DNA of 64,000 nucleotides, taken from assembly GCA_003290165.1 (NCBI GenBank), contig QNQO01000594.1, forward strand, positions 124,001 to 188,000. Direction: 5' to 3'. The DNA is from Berberis thunbergii (taxonomy: Eukaryota; Streptophyta; Magnoliopsida; Ranunculales; Berberidaceae). Both the position numbers and the translations under genes were made by a program. This document shows, piece after piece, positions 34,316 through 45,552 of the stretch. Each line of letters starts with the position of its first letter. Position 1 is the stretch's first letter. The notes under the pieces were generated by a model, which worked only from the letters and a program-made list of their open reading frames with translations, searched no databases and was not told the DNA's origin.

Positions 34316-36075
34316 ACCAGCAAGTAATAAAGAAGATTGTTCAACGTACATACAATACAATGACTCTGAGCTGAGCAAGTCAGAGTCAGATCTAGGAGAA
34401 GAAATCGTGTTTTTTAGCTTCAATTGCAACATTCACCTCAGAGGGCTCAATGATGCTTAAATGCTTATCTTCTTGGTGCACCCAGGGAGTTGTATATTTT
34501 ATTGATGATACAATCAAATGTTCTTGCATGACCGGTGGGCGACCTGGTGCACCATTGTTTTCACCAAGTTGTATTAGTACGTTGATCTAGCACCCCTGTA
34601 ACTGGAAGTTAGAATAGTATACTGTTGTATTTATACCATCTGGAACTTCAAGGGGATTTTGAGAGAATAGATTGGATTGGACATCTCGTCAGCCCAGAAG
34701 GTTCCGGAGGAGGAAGAAGGTTACATGTTTTTGTAAGAAGAGAATCAGATGTTAAACTTTGATCTCTGGATATGGAATGACAGCTTGGAGACGTGGGAAG
34801 AATGCTTTTATCTGTCAAGACTCAGGTATTTATTTCATCGAAAGTTTATACCCTTGTCCAAAACTCTAAATGTAGTTTAATAAGCACAGAGAGTACAACC
34901 AACTGAGACAGTTATCATTTTTTTTTAAGTGGAGTTATATTTAGTTGTTATTTCAAGTAGTTTTGATTCTTATAAAATTTTCCCTTTTCTTTATCTTGTT
35001 CAAATTAGGATTTATGCATGAACAATTACACTCCCTGTTGATGATTCCATTTTATCTGTTTGTTTTTTAATCACATATTGTCTCCACATGAAAAGAAAGC
35101 GTCGTGTTAGTGTTTTTTATGGTTAAACTGTTGTAGCCTGAAAATTCGGGTTTCCTGACAATATGGTTCAGTTGAGTGAGTTCCTTGAGCAGGGAATTTG
35201 CACCTACCTTTCCGTGGAAAATCTCAATTCTTTCAAATTTGCCATTTGCCCCTAAACCCCGCATTTTCATCAGTGATGCATGGGATTGTGCTGGGTCCCT
35301 TTATTACAATGGTAAGTCTACAGATTTACCCCTTGGCCAGGTAAAGTTATTAGTATTGAATTTGAACCTGGGCCTGGTTGTTACCTCATCTGGCTTTTGC
35401 TCCCAACCTTTATTCAATATAGTTTTTCTCCCAGACACAAAAGTTTTGCTTTAATCTTCCTACTCGGTAATTTTTTTTCACGATGTTAAGTGAAAATGCT
35501 ATACTCAACTTCATTAATATTTCACGATGGTAATTAACGATGGTAACTTTCAAATAAAGAAGAATTTAGCAGTGTTTGTTCAAATAAAGAAGAAACAAAG
35601 TTTGTTCAAAGAGGAATTTCATCAAACATACATTGTGCATCCAGAAGATGAAAATCACAGAGAGCTTTTAAATAGAAAATGAGGAAGTCAAAGAAGAAGA
35701 AGAACTGGAGTTGATTACCCCATCAAAACCACAGAGAGCAAGATCGTGTAAAATGGGAAATTGAGGAATTGATTACCATAATCAGATGACAGATCCTCCT
35801 TTCACGAAGCTAGAAATCAAAAAGTTTTGTTCTTCTACTCTCCTTCACGCAGCGAAACACTCATTTACGCAGAAGAGAAAATGGAGAAGCAGAGGTGTTG
35901 AGATGTAGAGTCTAAGACTTGAAGATGTAGAGGTGGAGAGGTGGGTTGAGACTTTGGAGAGGTGGAGAGGTGCAGAGTGGAGAGTTCGAGATGAGGGAGA
36001 TTTTGAGAGAGTTGGAGGTTAAGAGTCGGGAGTTCAAAATTTTAAAAATTTTCACTTAAGTGGTGACCACTGAGA
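34316..36075. other. RAD5 3' flank, then Helitron 5' region (no gene called)
   Basis: 34316-34850 looks like 3' UTR of the captured gene. 35176-35454 is an unrecognised ORF. From 35480 words similar to the tandem repeat return (GTGAAAATGCTATACT, GATGGTAATTAACGATGG). 35640-36050, read on the - strand, is a CT-rich leader (CTCTCCACCTCTCC) ending in a plausible donor ATTATG|GTAATC near 35776, so it may be the transcribed 5' leader of the Helitron gene. Confidence 0.4.
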
Positions 36076-36689
36076 TAAACTTTCTCATGCCATGTAGGAC
36101 AAACAAAAAGGCTAATGTGAATTGTAAGGAAGATTCTATGATGCTTGTAAAGCATTTTCTTCATTCTGCGCTGTTGGTGTCCTCAAATTTTAATGGTTTG
36201 ATCAAGTTGTTGCTTAGAGTAATTTGTTTAGAGGTGGGTATCATTTGTGTGACCATGCAGTTGGGAACTTGCCTTGCTGACAATAGGGTAGGAAGCATGA
36301 AAATATAATGTGCCAGAAAGTTATGCTACATTACAGTGTTGTAGCATCGCACTATTATCCGTTTTTTTACAAAAGGAATCAGCCCAAACTGTTTGTCTCA
36401 GTTGAATTTAGAATTTTTTTCTTATTGTGTTTCATGCTTCGTTTTCTACAGTTTGATGGATCTAAAATGCAAATCCTTTTTTGTGATTTTCTTACATTTT
36501 AGTTGTTTACTTTGCCTTAAATAATGATGAATACTGTGGTTAATTTATTTATGGTTGACAAAGTGTCACCATAAAAGAGTTTTAAGTTTTAGTTGATTTT
36601 TTTATGTTTTTTTTCCATAACTCCGAAAAAAAAATTGAAAAATGTGATTTGTATACAGACTTGCTTGTATACGTGTGATAGAATTATAA
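36076..36689. other. Unassigned AT-rich sequence right of the Helitron
   Basis: ORFs at 36060-36308 and 36308-36502 cover it, but neither shows a recognisable domain. It would be the host sequence that continued into 23345 before Helitron insertion, if the 5' end proposed here is correct. Confidence 0.35.
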
Positions 36690-37629
36690 GTATGCATATT
36701 TGCTTGCATATCGGTGCACCGTTCCATGTGAGTTCGGTTGTACGTATAGATTTAGGAAATGTTTGCATGGATCAAACTTCGGGTGAGATGACATGTTCCT
36801 CGAGGTGGCACCTCACTTGGAACATGTACGCTTTGAGTGGTTTCGAAGGCAATGGAGGCACACTTGAGTGAGGTGTGTTCGGCACAAGGAGGATAGTGCG
36901 ATTGTGGAAAAAAAACGAGATTTCTTTTTTTTGGTGTATGTGCATGATTACCTTAATGGAAGAAATTAAATGCTCATTCGACCGTTGAATGAGAACTACA
37001 TGTCTTCCTAAAGGTAGAAAATGTGTTTTGTTAATATTTCAATAATAGTCTAATATGACTATGAATTGTATCATTGTTTGAAAATAAATCACATTTGTGA
37101 GGACAAATAACTTAGAAATATTATCCGGTTGCTTCTAACATTTTCATGCAGGATGGCAAGTCTACTCATATTTCTGCAGGTCAGACTTGCCATAGTCAAT
37201 TTCTATAGTTAGGATGATAACACCTTTGCCTCATTGAGGAACTACCTGATGTGTGGTTGTTTTTTGTTTTTTGTTTATTTTGATGTTGTCATGTGCGGAT
37301 TTATTGATTTTGGAATGAAGATTTCTCACACCAGCTTTATTGCTGACCCAAGTGAGGTTTTGTTTCTTGGGTACATTCCTTTGGGAATGTAGCTGATTAG
37401 TCTCTCTGATTTAGAGATTTTTTAGCAGTGTTACCGGAATTTCGCTAATGGACTAGCAACGCCAGAGTCTTTTCGGGTTAAAGTTTTATATGTTTCAGTA
37501 ATTAAATTATATTTTAGTCGTTGCTGCAAATTGTTTATGTCGTTATTGAATTTTTACGTCTCGAGTTTTGGGGAAAACAGATAATCCTACGTCAATTTCA
37601 GGATTTTCATTTTCTTCGAAAATCTGACA
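36690..37629 (+). mobile_element. Ty3/gypsy LTR copy (same family as 2318-8163)
   Basis: Shared blocks in the + orientation: TGTTCGGCACAAGGAGG (36876-36892), CAGGATGGCAAGTCTACTC (37150-37168), CTCACACCAGCTTTATTGCTG (about 37325-37345), CATTCCTTTGGGAATGTAG (37374-37392), and the terminal block CGAGTTTTGGGG...CTTCGAAAATCTGACA ending at 37629. The 5' part is truncated or too diverged to place. No internal coding region adjoins it, so it is a solo or broken LTR. Confidence 0.75.
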
Positions 37630-38286
37630 GTATCTGCTTTGATGATTTTTATACTTGTGATAGCACGCAGTATCCACTGTGCTTGTGTTGTGTACTTGTA
37701 TCTCGGTGAAATGCAACTATTTGCTAAGATTAGATCTTTGTTTCTTGTTTGCATCATCAAGTAGAAATTGTTTAAAGGATCAGATTTTTTCCTCAGAGTG
37801 TAGTGATTCATTAACTAGCACAACTGTGTAAAAAAAATGCACTTAATAGAGTACAGAGTAACCGAAGCTTTGTAGGTACCAATATTTTTTAATATTGGTT
37901 GTACATTGCTAGACCAATTTCCATCGGATATGTGTAATTTTTTGTTTTCGTAAACTTAGCTAAAGTCATTTGTTTTGAATGAAAGCATGGACGTGATAAC
38001 TACAAAATCAAGCCAAAGTTTGATGTTATTGTCTAGGTATTTTATGTAACACTTCAACACTCCTAAAGGCATTAAATGGTTGAGGGATCCATATCTCGAT
38101 TTTCAGAAAAAAGTATAATGTTTCAGGATATTCTACATGACCATTATCCCAAAAGTTTCACAATTTTGTGAAAACATTGATGATTTAGATTTCCATCATT
38201 TCTTCTTCATTTTGATTTTGGTAATTCTAGCTGGTTTTCTCTGGGGATCTTTCCATTCCCATCGAATAATGATATTTTAGTCTTAA
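37630..38286. other. Unassigned AT-rich sequence
   Basis: No ORF with a recognisable domain, no repeat and no terminal structure was found in this stretch. Confidence 0.5.
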
Positions 38287-38956
38287 GGTGTTTGTTTTTG
38301 CCTCTGATTAGAGTTTGAAGTCTTAATAAAAAAAGTGGGACACCTTGTTTAGAGTTTTGTTTTTAGTTCTGATCAAAAGTTTAACTTCTTATTGGAGTAA
38401 GCACTAGGGAGGTGTTGATCATTTAGCATTGAGTGTTAATTAAAAATTATTTCAATAGTAACTTTAAAATAAACAACAATTATTGTCCTCATCTTTTTAA
38501 AATTAAGTAGAACTACGACACACCTTCATTCTCTTCACCAAACGTTGTCGCTCTACCTATCTTCACAAGGACTCTTCAACGGTAAAAACTTATTTTGTTT
38601 CTCTCATTCATCTTTGTTTTCTTTCATTGTATTTTTCAAGCTTTTCTTCATCTCTCCAACTCTCCTCTCATGTATATTTCAAGTTTTCATTATGTAGCAT
38701 CTAGTTTTTAAAATTTTTGACAAATCGATCACCACCGTATGATGTCGGGTTTTCAACCCACCATCTTTCTATTCCTATATGTGTCTCCGCAGTGGGACAA
38801 AATTGTCACACAGTTCTCATTCAGCACCTAAAAATAAACATCTTTTAATTTTACAGCTTCTACTCAACAACTCATTCAAAAGCAAAACAAACATTTAATT
38901 TAGAAGCTCGTTCATGACTTCTAAACACTTAAACAAACAGACAAACAAACGCCACC
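38287..38956. mobile_element. Tourist-like (PIF/Harbinger) element, about 670 bp
   Basis: Left end GGTGTTTGTTTTTGCCTC and right end, read inverted, GGTGGCGTTTGTTTGTCTG. TAA lies directly outside both ends (38284-38286 and 38957-38959), the 3-bp duplication typical of PIF/Harbinger elements. Inner sequences AGAAGT...TAAACA near both ends also mirror each other. No transposase ORF is present. Confidence 0.7.
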
Positions 38957-39217
38957 TAAATTAATAGATAATGTCTTAATCCCGTAAATCCGGACAACTC
39001 ATTTAAAACAAAAGAGAATGTTTTAGCCCCTTCTCTTTGTTTTTTAACAAGACACCACAAACTTTCATCTTTTTCAACTTTTCTTTCTTCCCTCCGTTTT
39101 TTAAAGAGGACCACCAACACAGGCACCCGCTACTAACACAGGCACCCACTACTCTTGATTTAGCAACTAGAACTAACACATCCACCACCACCCAAAGCCT
39201 TATGAAGCTAGGTCCGC
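38957..39217. other. Host sequence left of copia element 1
   Basis: It contains a short duplicated phrase AACACAGGCACCC (39115 and 39136). The reading at 39037-39225 is T/P-rich low complexity. It continues across the copia insertion at 44400 (CCGCCACCACCAGCG). No gene is recognised. Confidence 0.4.
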
Positions 39218-39399
39218 TATTATGAACTAGATCTTAGAACTTGAACAAACAACAGAATGTATATTACTTGATTGAAAAATGTACATCTCTTACATGACTT
39301 ATATAGAGAATACAATGTCTAGCTGTCATAACAATGCTTAACAATAACAACCTGTCTAACAGTCTAACTAACTACTTCTGAACCATATTATGCTTAACA
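39218..39399 (-). repeat. 3' LTR of copia element 1
   Basis: 182 bp; on the - strand it starts TGTTAAGCATAATATGG and ends CTAGTTCATAATA. No difference from the 5' LTR was found by eye. Confidence 0.95.
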
Positions 39400-42300
39400 T
39401 TCCCCCTCAAACTCAGGGTGGATACATCAACCACACTGAGTTTGTTACGCAACAATAGAAACCTGGGTTTACCCAGAGCTTTGGTGAAGATATCAGCAAC
39501 TTGGCTTGATGCTGAGATATGACGCACTTGAAGCAGCTTGCGAGCTACTTTCTCACGAACAAAGTATATGTCAATCTCAAAATGCTTGGTCCTAGAATGC
39601 AGAATAGGATTGGCACTGAGTTGAACTGTGCTCTTGTTATCACACCAAATAATAGGGACAGAGCAACCAAGCTGAAGTTCATGAAACAATGATTGTATCC
39701 AAGTGAGCTCTGCTGTGACTGAAGCAAGGCTTCTATACTCTGCTTCAGTACTGCTACGGGAGACAGTACTCTGCTTTTTAGAAGACCATGAAACAAGATT
39801 GGTGCCTAAGTATACACAATATCCAGAGGTAGACCTCCTGTCATTAGGATCAGATGCCCAATCTGCATTGCAATACCCAGTGAGCTGAAATAAGGGAGTA
39901 GGAACAATGTGAAGTCCACAAGTACGTGTAGCCTTGAGATACCGCAGAATTCTCTTCACTAGTCGCCAATGTGATTCAAGAGGACTCTGAAGAAACTGAC
40001 ACACACGATTCACTGAGTAAGCTATTTCAGGCCGAGTAATGGTAACATACTGTAATGCACCTACAATACTGCGGTATAGGTGAACATCCTGAACTGGATC
40101 ACTTCCTGTGGCAAACACCTTTTCACCCCCGCTCATAGGAGTGGATAAGCCATTGGCATATTGCATCTTAGCTCGACACAAAAGGTCAGAGATATGCTTG
40201 GATTGAGATAGAAATAGACCAGTGGTTGTATGCTGAACTTGGATACCCAAAAGAAGTGAACTGGACCCAAATCCTTTAAAGAGAACCTAGCATTGAGCTG
40301 ATTAATGGTCTGAGAAACAGCCAGGGAATCAGCACCAGTGATGAGGATGTCATCAACATATACAAGAAGAAAGATGGGAGAAGAAGAATGTTTAATGAAA
40401 AGGGAGGAATCAGATTTTGTGGAGACAAAACCAAGTAGGGACAAGGTGTGACCAAGCTTATCAAACCAGGCACGAGGAGCCTGCTTAAGACCATACAAAG
40501 CTTTATTAAGCTTGCACACAGCATTAGGTTGAGAAGCATCAATAAACCCTGGTGGTTGCATCATATACACCTCCTCTGATAGATCACCATTCAAGAAAGC
40601 ATTGTTGATATCTATTTGAGAAACTGACCATCCATACGTGACAGCAATGGTGAGAAAAATACGGATGGTAGTAGGCTTAACAACAGGACTAAACGTCTCA
40701 GCATAGTCAAAGCCAGCAACCTGTTGAAAACCCCTAGCCACTAGGCGGGCTTTATACCTGTGCACAGTACCATCAGAATTGTGTTTCACTTTGAAAAGCC
40801 AACGACAACCAACAATGGAGCGACCTGGAGGAAGAGTAACCAAGGACCAGGTATGATTCCTTTGTAAAGCCATATACTCATCCTGCATTGCAGACAGCCA
40901 ATGAGGGGTTTCTAAAGCATCCTGTAGACTAGAGGGAGCAGCTGAAGTCAGTGTCACAAATACCTTGGGCTTGTAAACACCAGCCTTGGACCGAGTGATC
41001 ATAGGATGCCCTGTAGGAGCACTAGGAGTAGATGGAGGAGCCTCATGATCCATAGGAAGAGAAGTAGAACTGGGATCAGAAATGGGACTGGACTGAGAAG
41101 GTAAAGGATGCTCAGAAGAAGGACTAGGACTAGATAAAGGAGACTCATTAACCAAAGGAAGATGAGCAGGGTCAGAAATAGGACTGTCATTAGAAAGAAA
41201 AGTAGTATGAGCAGGACTAGAGATAGATAGGATAGGATTAGGACGAGGAGCAGAGAAATTAGGAGCACTAGGAGTAGGAGTACTAGACAAGGAAGGTCTA
41301 GAGGTAGGAAAAGAAAAAGGAGAAGTAATAACTGCAGAAGCAGGACAACCAGAAGAGGAAGAAGAAGGAGTGGGATGCCATTTTGAATAGGGAAATGAAG
41401 TTTCATGAAAAACAACATCCCTAGATATGTACAATCTGCCAGTATTGGACAGACATTTGTAACCTTTATGCTGAAGACTATAACCAAGAAACAAACACTC
41501 AACAGACCTAAATTGAAGCTTGGCTGAATTATAAGGCCTAATATTAGGAAAACAGGAACAACCAAAGACCCTCAGAGAACTGTAATCAGGGGCTTTATGA
41601 TAGAGGACTTCAAATGGGGACAGACCTTTGAGAACAGTGGAAGGAACTCTATTAAGAAGAAAAATGGATGTCCGGACAGCATCATCCCAAAACTTCATTG
41701 GTAGGGAAGCATGAGCAAGTAAAGTAAGGGCAGACTCAATAATGTGCCTATGCTTACGTTCAGCAACACCATTCTGCTGATGTGTGGTTGGGCAAGCAAG
41801 ACGATGAGCTATACCATTTTGAGCAAGGTACTTAGAAAAAAATCTATACTCCCTACCCCAATCAGACTGAATACTTTTAATAGGAAGCCCAAACTCTAGC
41901 TCAACTAAAGCTTTGAACTGAAGAAAAGTGGAGAAAGCATCAGACTTATTATGCAGGAGAAAAACCCAAGTAAACCTACTAAAGGCATCAATAAAGTGGA
42001 TATAATATTTAGAACCAGAAGAAGAAGGAGTAGAGGCTGGACCCCAGAGATCAGTGTGAACTAATTCTAAAGGTTTGGTGTATATAGTAGAAGAACTAGT
42101 AAAAGGAAGTTTGTGTATTTTTCCTAAACAACAAGAAGAACAAAACTCTTGATTTATTGATTTTGGAACTGTCATATTACAACCAGTGAGAATTTTCTGT
42201 ACAAGAGAGAAGGAAGGATGACCCATCCTAGCATGCCAAAGAAATAAGAGACTTTGTGAAGCAGGAGAAGTAGGTGGAGAAGTAGAACTACTGAAGCACA

Positions 42301-43600
42301 GACTAGGCTGCCTTGAACTGCTGAACAACTGGCTATCGGGCTTGAAATATAGAGAGTAGCACTGACTTGGAACTGAAGTGCTGGCATACTGTCCATGAAA
42401 CCTAGAATGCTTAGAAGCAAGCTTATCGGGCTGAAAATACTGAGAAGTAGACTGACTTGGAACTGAAATATGGAGAGAATCACAATCAGGCATGAAATGC
42501 TGAAAAGAATGCTGAGTGGGAACTGAAGAGTTGAAGTACTGCCTATCGGGCTGACAATGCTGAGAAGTGAACCTATCGAGCTTGGAAAGCTGACGAGAAA
42601 TGGGAATGCTGATGGACAGACCAGGCTGGCTACTGGAGCACTGAGGACTGACACTAGAGGAGCTATCGGGCTGAGTACTGGAACTATCAGACTGATTAGA
42701 TTGCTGAGGACTAGCAAGCTTGGGTACCAAAATGCTGAGAGAATGTCTAGAATGCTGAGATGGAGGCCAGGAATTGCTGAAATGCTGAGATGAAGGACTG
42801 AAATGCTGAAAATGAGGCTGAGAATTGCTGAAATGCTGAGAAGGCAATAAGGAGGTGCTGAGATGCTGAGAAGAAGAACTGATATGCTGAGAATGAGGCC
42901 GAGAAGTGCTGAAATGCTGAGAATGAGGCCGAAAAGTGCTGAAATGCTGAGAATGAAGCCGAGAAGTGCTGAAATGCTGAGAATGAGGCCGAAAAGTGCT
43001 GAAATGCTGAGAATGAGGCCGAGAAGTGCTGGAACGCTGAAAATGGGGCTGAGAGTGCTGAAAAGATGACTGAGAAAATTGAGAGTGCTGAAATGGCTGA
43101 CTAGAAACTGAAGATAGGGAACTGCCAGGCAATGCTGAAACATTAGAAAGAATAGAAGAACTAGGAGTAGAATGAGAAGATTCTGTGAGAAGCAACTCAG
43201 AGTTGGACTTGGAAGATACCATTGAAGGAAAAACATATAACCCGTTGTTAAGCTTCCCTTCCAAAAGAACTCGATGAGTGACCTGGTCTTTGACAAAGCA
43301 AAGGTCAGGATGAAACTCAAAATATATATTATTATCCTTTGCAAAACGAGAAACACTGAGCAAATTTTTAGTCAGCTTAGGAACTTGAAGAATATTCTGA
43401 AGAAGCAAAAGTTTAGAAGAATCAGAGGACTGAATAAAGGACTGACCAATATTCTCAATAGGTAAGGCTGAGCCATCACCAACAAACAACTTATCTTCAC
43501 CACGATAAGGAACTGAATTCATGAGGCCTTGAGCATAAGGAGTACAATGGTCGGTAGCACCAGAATCAGGAAACCATCTGTAATCAGAGGATGTAGAAGC
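39372..43600 (-). pseudogene. Copia element 1 Pol (frameshifted)
   Basis: The frame opens near 43600 with the protease motif PDSGATDHC, then VGDGS..; a long S/Q/H/F-rich insert (codons ~100-425 counted from the ATG at 43522); GAG-pre-integrase LWHARMGHPS; integrase (HTDLWGP, SDWGREY, NGVAERKH, keeping the D, D and E residues); RT ([11 protein letters not shown], catalytic YVDD); then a frame break near 40250 in a T-run that looks like loss of one base. RNase H continues in the other frame (39372-40250; GYCNADWASD, SSTEAEYRS, WCDNKST). Pol would process, copy and integrate the element. Apart from the two breaks and the insert, motifs are intact. Confidence 0.93.
42745..43080 (-). repeat. 30-bp tandem repeats coding for a 10-residue unit
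   Basis: On the - strand a 30-bp unit encodes variants of PHSQHFSTSR/FRPHSQHFST, five to six near-identical units at about 42870-43045 and looser ones to 42745. The frame is kept across all units. Neighbouring sequence (42250-42745) encodes related degenerate S/Q/P motifs, so the whole insert probably grew by repeat expansion. Confidence 0.92.
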
Positions 43601-44168
43601 CTCTCCTGAACCAAAAGTAGTCTAAGCATTGGATAGCATTAATGTGATCCTTAGAAGATAATTGATGTCCTACTGATGCCAACTGGTCAATAATGGATTT
43701 GATCTTCAACAAGTAATCATTGATTGAAAGTCCTCCTTTCTTGAGAGATTGTAATTGAGTTCTGAATTGAGAAACCTTTGCTACAGTCTGAGAATTAAAG
43801 AAAGTCTCAAGAATCTTCCAAATATGAGCAGAAGTGGTACACCCGACTAACCTGGTAAGTAAGGATTCAGTCATGGAGGATAGGAGCCAAGAAAACAGAA
43901 GCTGATCTTGTTGTTCCCAGGTGAGAAGAACAGGATTGACTCTGTTGTTCGATTGATCATCCATGGATAGAAACCTGGGTGGAGGTGTGGTATCTTCAAT
44001 GAAATGTTGCAGTTTATGCCCTTTGATCGTAGCTAATACATGTTGTTTCCACAACAGATAGTTATGCTCATTCAATTTGACAGATAATGAATGAGAGAAG
44101 ATCACAGGCTTAGACTCTGTCATGGCAGAGTTCATGAGTGAAGTGGCATTGGAGGAAGATTCAGCCAT
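43584..44168 (-). pseudogene. Copia element 1 Gag, truncated
   Basis: ATG at 44168, MAESSSNATS onset, then the copia Gag core (FSHSLSVKLNEHNYLLWKQH, HIWKILETFFNSQTVAKVSQ, INDYLLKIKSIIDQLASVG). It ends after SSKDHINAI in 11 unrelated residues and a stop at 43584. The C-terminal third of Gag, including the CCHC zinc knuckle that normally follows, is absent: the sequence jumps directly to the region just before the protease. Without the knuckle the protein would not be expected to package RNA normally. Confidence 0.9.
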
Positions 44169-44217
44169 TAAAGACTTCTTGAAGAAGTGAAAGGAGAAGC
44201 TTATAGCTCTGGTACCA

Positions 44218-44399
44218 TATTATGAACTAGATCTTAGAACTTGAACAAACAACAGAATGTATATTACTTGATTGAAAAATGTACATCTCTTACATGACTT
44301 ATATAGAGAATACAATGTCTAGCTGTCATAACAATGCTTAACAATAACAACCTGTCTAACAGTCTAACTAACTACTTCTGAACCATATTATGCTTAACA
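44218..44399 (-). repeat. 5' LTR of copia element 1
   Basis: Identical by eye to 39218-39399. The primer-binding site lies immediately inside it. Confidence 0.95.
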
Positions 44400-44404
44400 T
44401 CCGC

Positions 44405-44994
44405 CACCACCAGCGTTATCATACATCAACGTCTACCTCCAAAAAATCGATGCAGTGTTGACGTTTTTAAGTGCTTCTCACGTGTCATTGACTGCATGTG
44501 AGAATGGGCTACATACATAAAACGTTAAGGCCACGAAAAATATAATGTTGTATGATTATCTCATGGTGGTAAATAATGGTTTAAGCTAATCTATAAAGAA
44601 GGGGAAAGGATGAAGAAAAGGGGGCATGGGGAAGAAATGAGATGAAGTTTTTTTTAACCACTGTTAATTTTTTTTGAGATATATTTATCATTCTTACTTC
44701 TTTGTTTTTTCGAGATACAAAACATTCAATATTTATTAAAAATATTTTGATTATCTAAATATAAATATTTTGAAAACATACTGTCATAGCATACTATTGA
44801 CTGCTAATCCCGAGGTACACTAAATAATAAATAATGGAGTACTCTTTTGAATAACTATTTATTATTATGGGGCAAATAACAAGAAACCCAAATTTTTTTT
44901 AGAAGAATGTGGTAGTGCATGAAAGTTCCGGTGGGGGAGAATAGAGTGGGTACAAGAGTCATCTCCCCTTCCACTTATTTCTAGTGTTGAAAGC
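44405..44994 (+). other. Host sequence between copia 1 and RPS28 copy 2, including its promoter
   Basis: AT-rich and without a recognisable gene up to about 44900. The last ~100 bp precede the RPS28 leader and should contain the core promoter. Confidence 0.5.
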
Positions 44995-45003
44995 GTAGGG
45001 TTT
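44995..45003 (+). promoter_or_regulatory. Telo-box-like motif of RPS28 copy 2
   Basis: GTAGGGTTT, one base off the inverse telo-box found at 9958-9966 in copy 1, at a similar distance from the leader intron donor (about 75-130 bp). The role is inferred from its known enrichment in plant ribosomal protein gene promoters. Confidence 0.5.
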
Positions 45004-45552
45004 CATTTCTCCTTTAGCGCTTCCGAGTCTTCCAGCGAGCGGCGATCACAACCCCTTCTCCGCCAAAACAAGAGTATGCTACGTAGCTTTAAATCTCTGT
45101 TTCTTTTCATCTTGGCTTTGTGCATTGAAATTGTTGTCTTTGCGAGTACAATGTCTTGTTTTTGCGTAATGGATATCTCCCCAATATCTTGTTTTGCGTG
45201 ATGGGTATCTCCCCAAATTGTTTAAAGTGTAATTCTAGGAGGCAAGGGTAAAAAGGGAGCGAGGGCGCGAGCAAGGCTGTTGTTTAAATGTTGGGTTTTT
45301 CATGTGTCTAGATTTTGAGTAATGAAAGATTCATTTTATGCAGTCTTTGGAAAATCTTGATTTGGGTAGTCTCGTATTCTTATATGTTTACTTTTTGGGA
45401 GACCCTAATCGATGTCATCGACCATGTTAGAACTGTCCTTTTATCATCCTCCTAGTATTAAGGGTGTGTTTAGCTGCATTGAATCCAATATAATTCATGA
45501 GGGGATCATCTACATCTAATCTAATTTGATGTTCATCCACTGTAGATTGATT

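Larger units (their letters stand above)
23346..36075 (-). mobile_element. Probable Helitron (about 12.7 kb) with damaged Rep-helicase and captured gene tail
   Basis: The 3' end on the - strand is GGGTATTACACTAG followed by T, with a weak CCA...TGG stem 8 nt before CTAG, the classical plant Helitron terminus (23346 is the last base). A 5' end candidate is TCTCAGTGGTCACC preceded by A at 36075 (- strand), fitting insertion between A and T. Between them, in - orientation, are the Helitron Rep and PIF1-type helicase. A RAD5 fragment in + orientation (33461-34315) and a tandem repeat (31298-32886) also lie inside; repeat-like words recur at about 35480-35545, beyond the RAD5 fragment, suggesting both belong to one element. 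The 3' end is fairly secure, the 5' end tentative. Confidence 0.6.
39218..44399 (-). mobile_element. Ty1/copia element 1 (complete structure, very young, defective)
   Basis: Two 182-bp LTRs (39218-39399 and 44218-44399) look identical base for base, and a perfect 5-bp duplication TCCGC flanks the element (39213-39217, 44400-44404). On the - strand: 5' LTR, primer-binding site TGGTACCAGAGC (44217-44206), gag, pol, polypurine tract GAGGGGGAA (39408-39400), 3' LTR. The LTR ends in TA rather than CA, supported by both the target duplication and the adjacent primer site. Domain order (protease region, integrase, RT, RNase H) is that of Ty1/copia. Coding is broken between gag and pol and near 40250. 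Confidence 0.95.

Noticed and set aside
36060..36502. Two adjacent ORFs as a possible small gene
   Set aside because: No domain, no splice or promoter context, composition like the surrounding AT-rich sequence.
40999..41565. 188-aa leucine-rich ORF on the - strand
   Set aside because: It is an out-of-frame shadow of the copia element 1 Pol.
42860..43060. Regular 30-bp direct repeats, CRISPR-like at first sight
   Set aside because: Units abut without unique spacers, are in-frame within a copia polyprotein, and the sequence is eukaryotic.
42172..43356. 394-aa ORF on the - strand
   Set aside because: It is an out-of-frame reading of the repeat insert in copia element 1; the true frame carries protease and integrase motifs.
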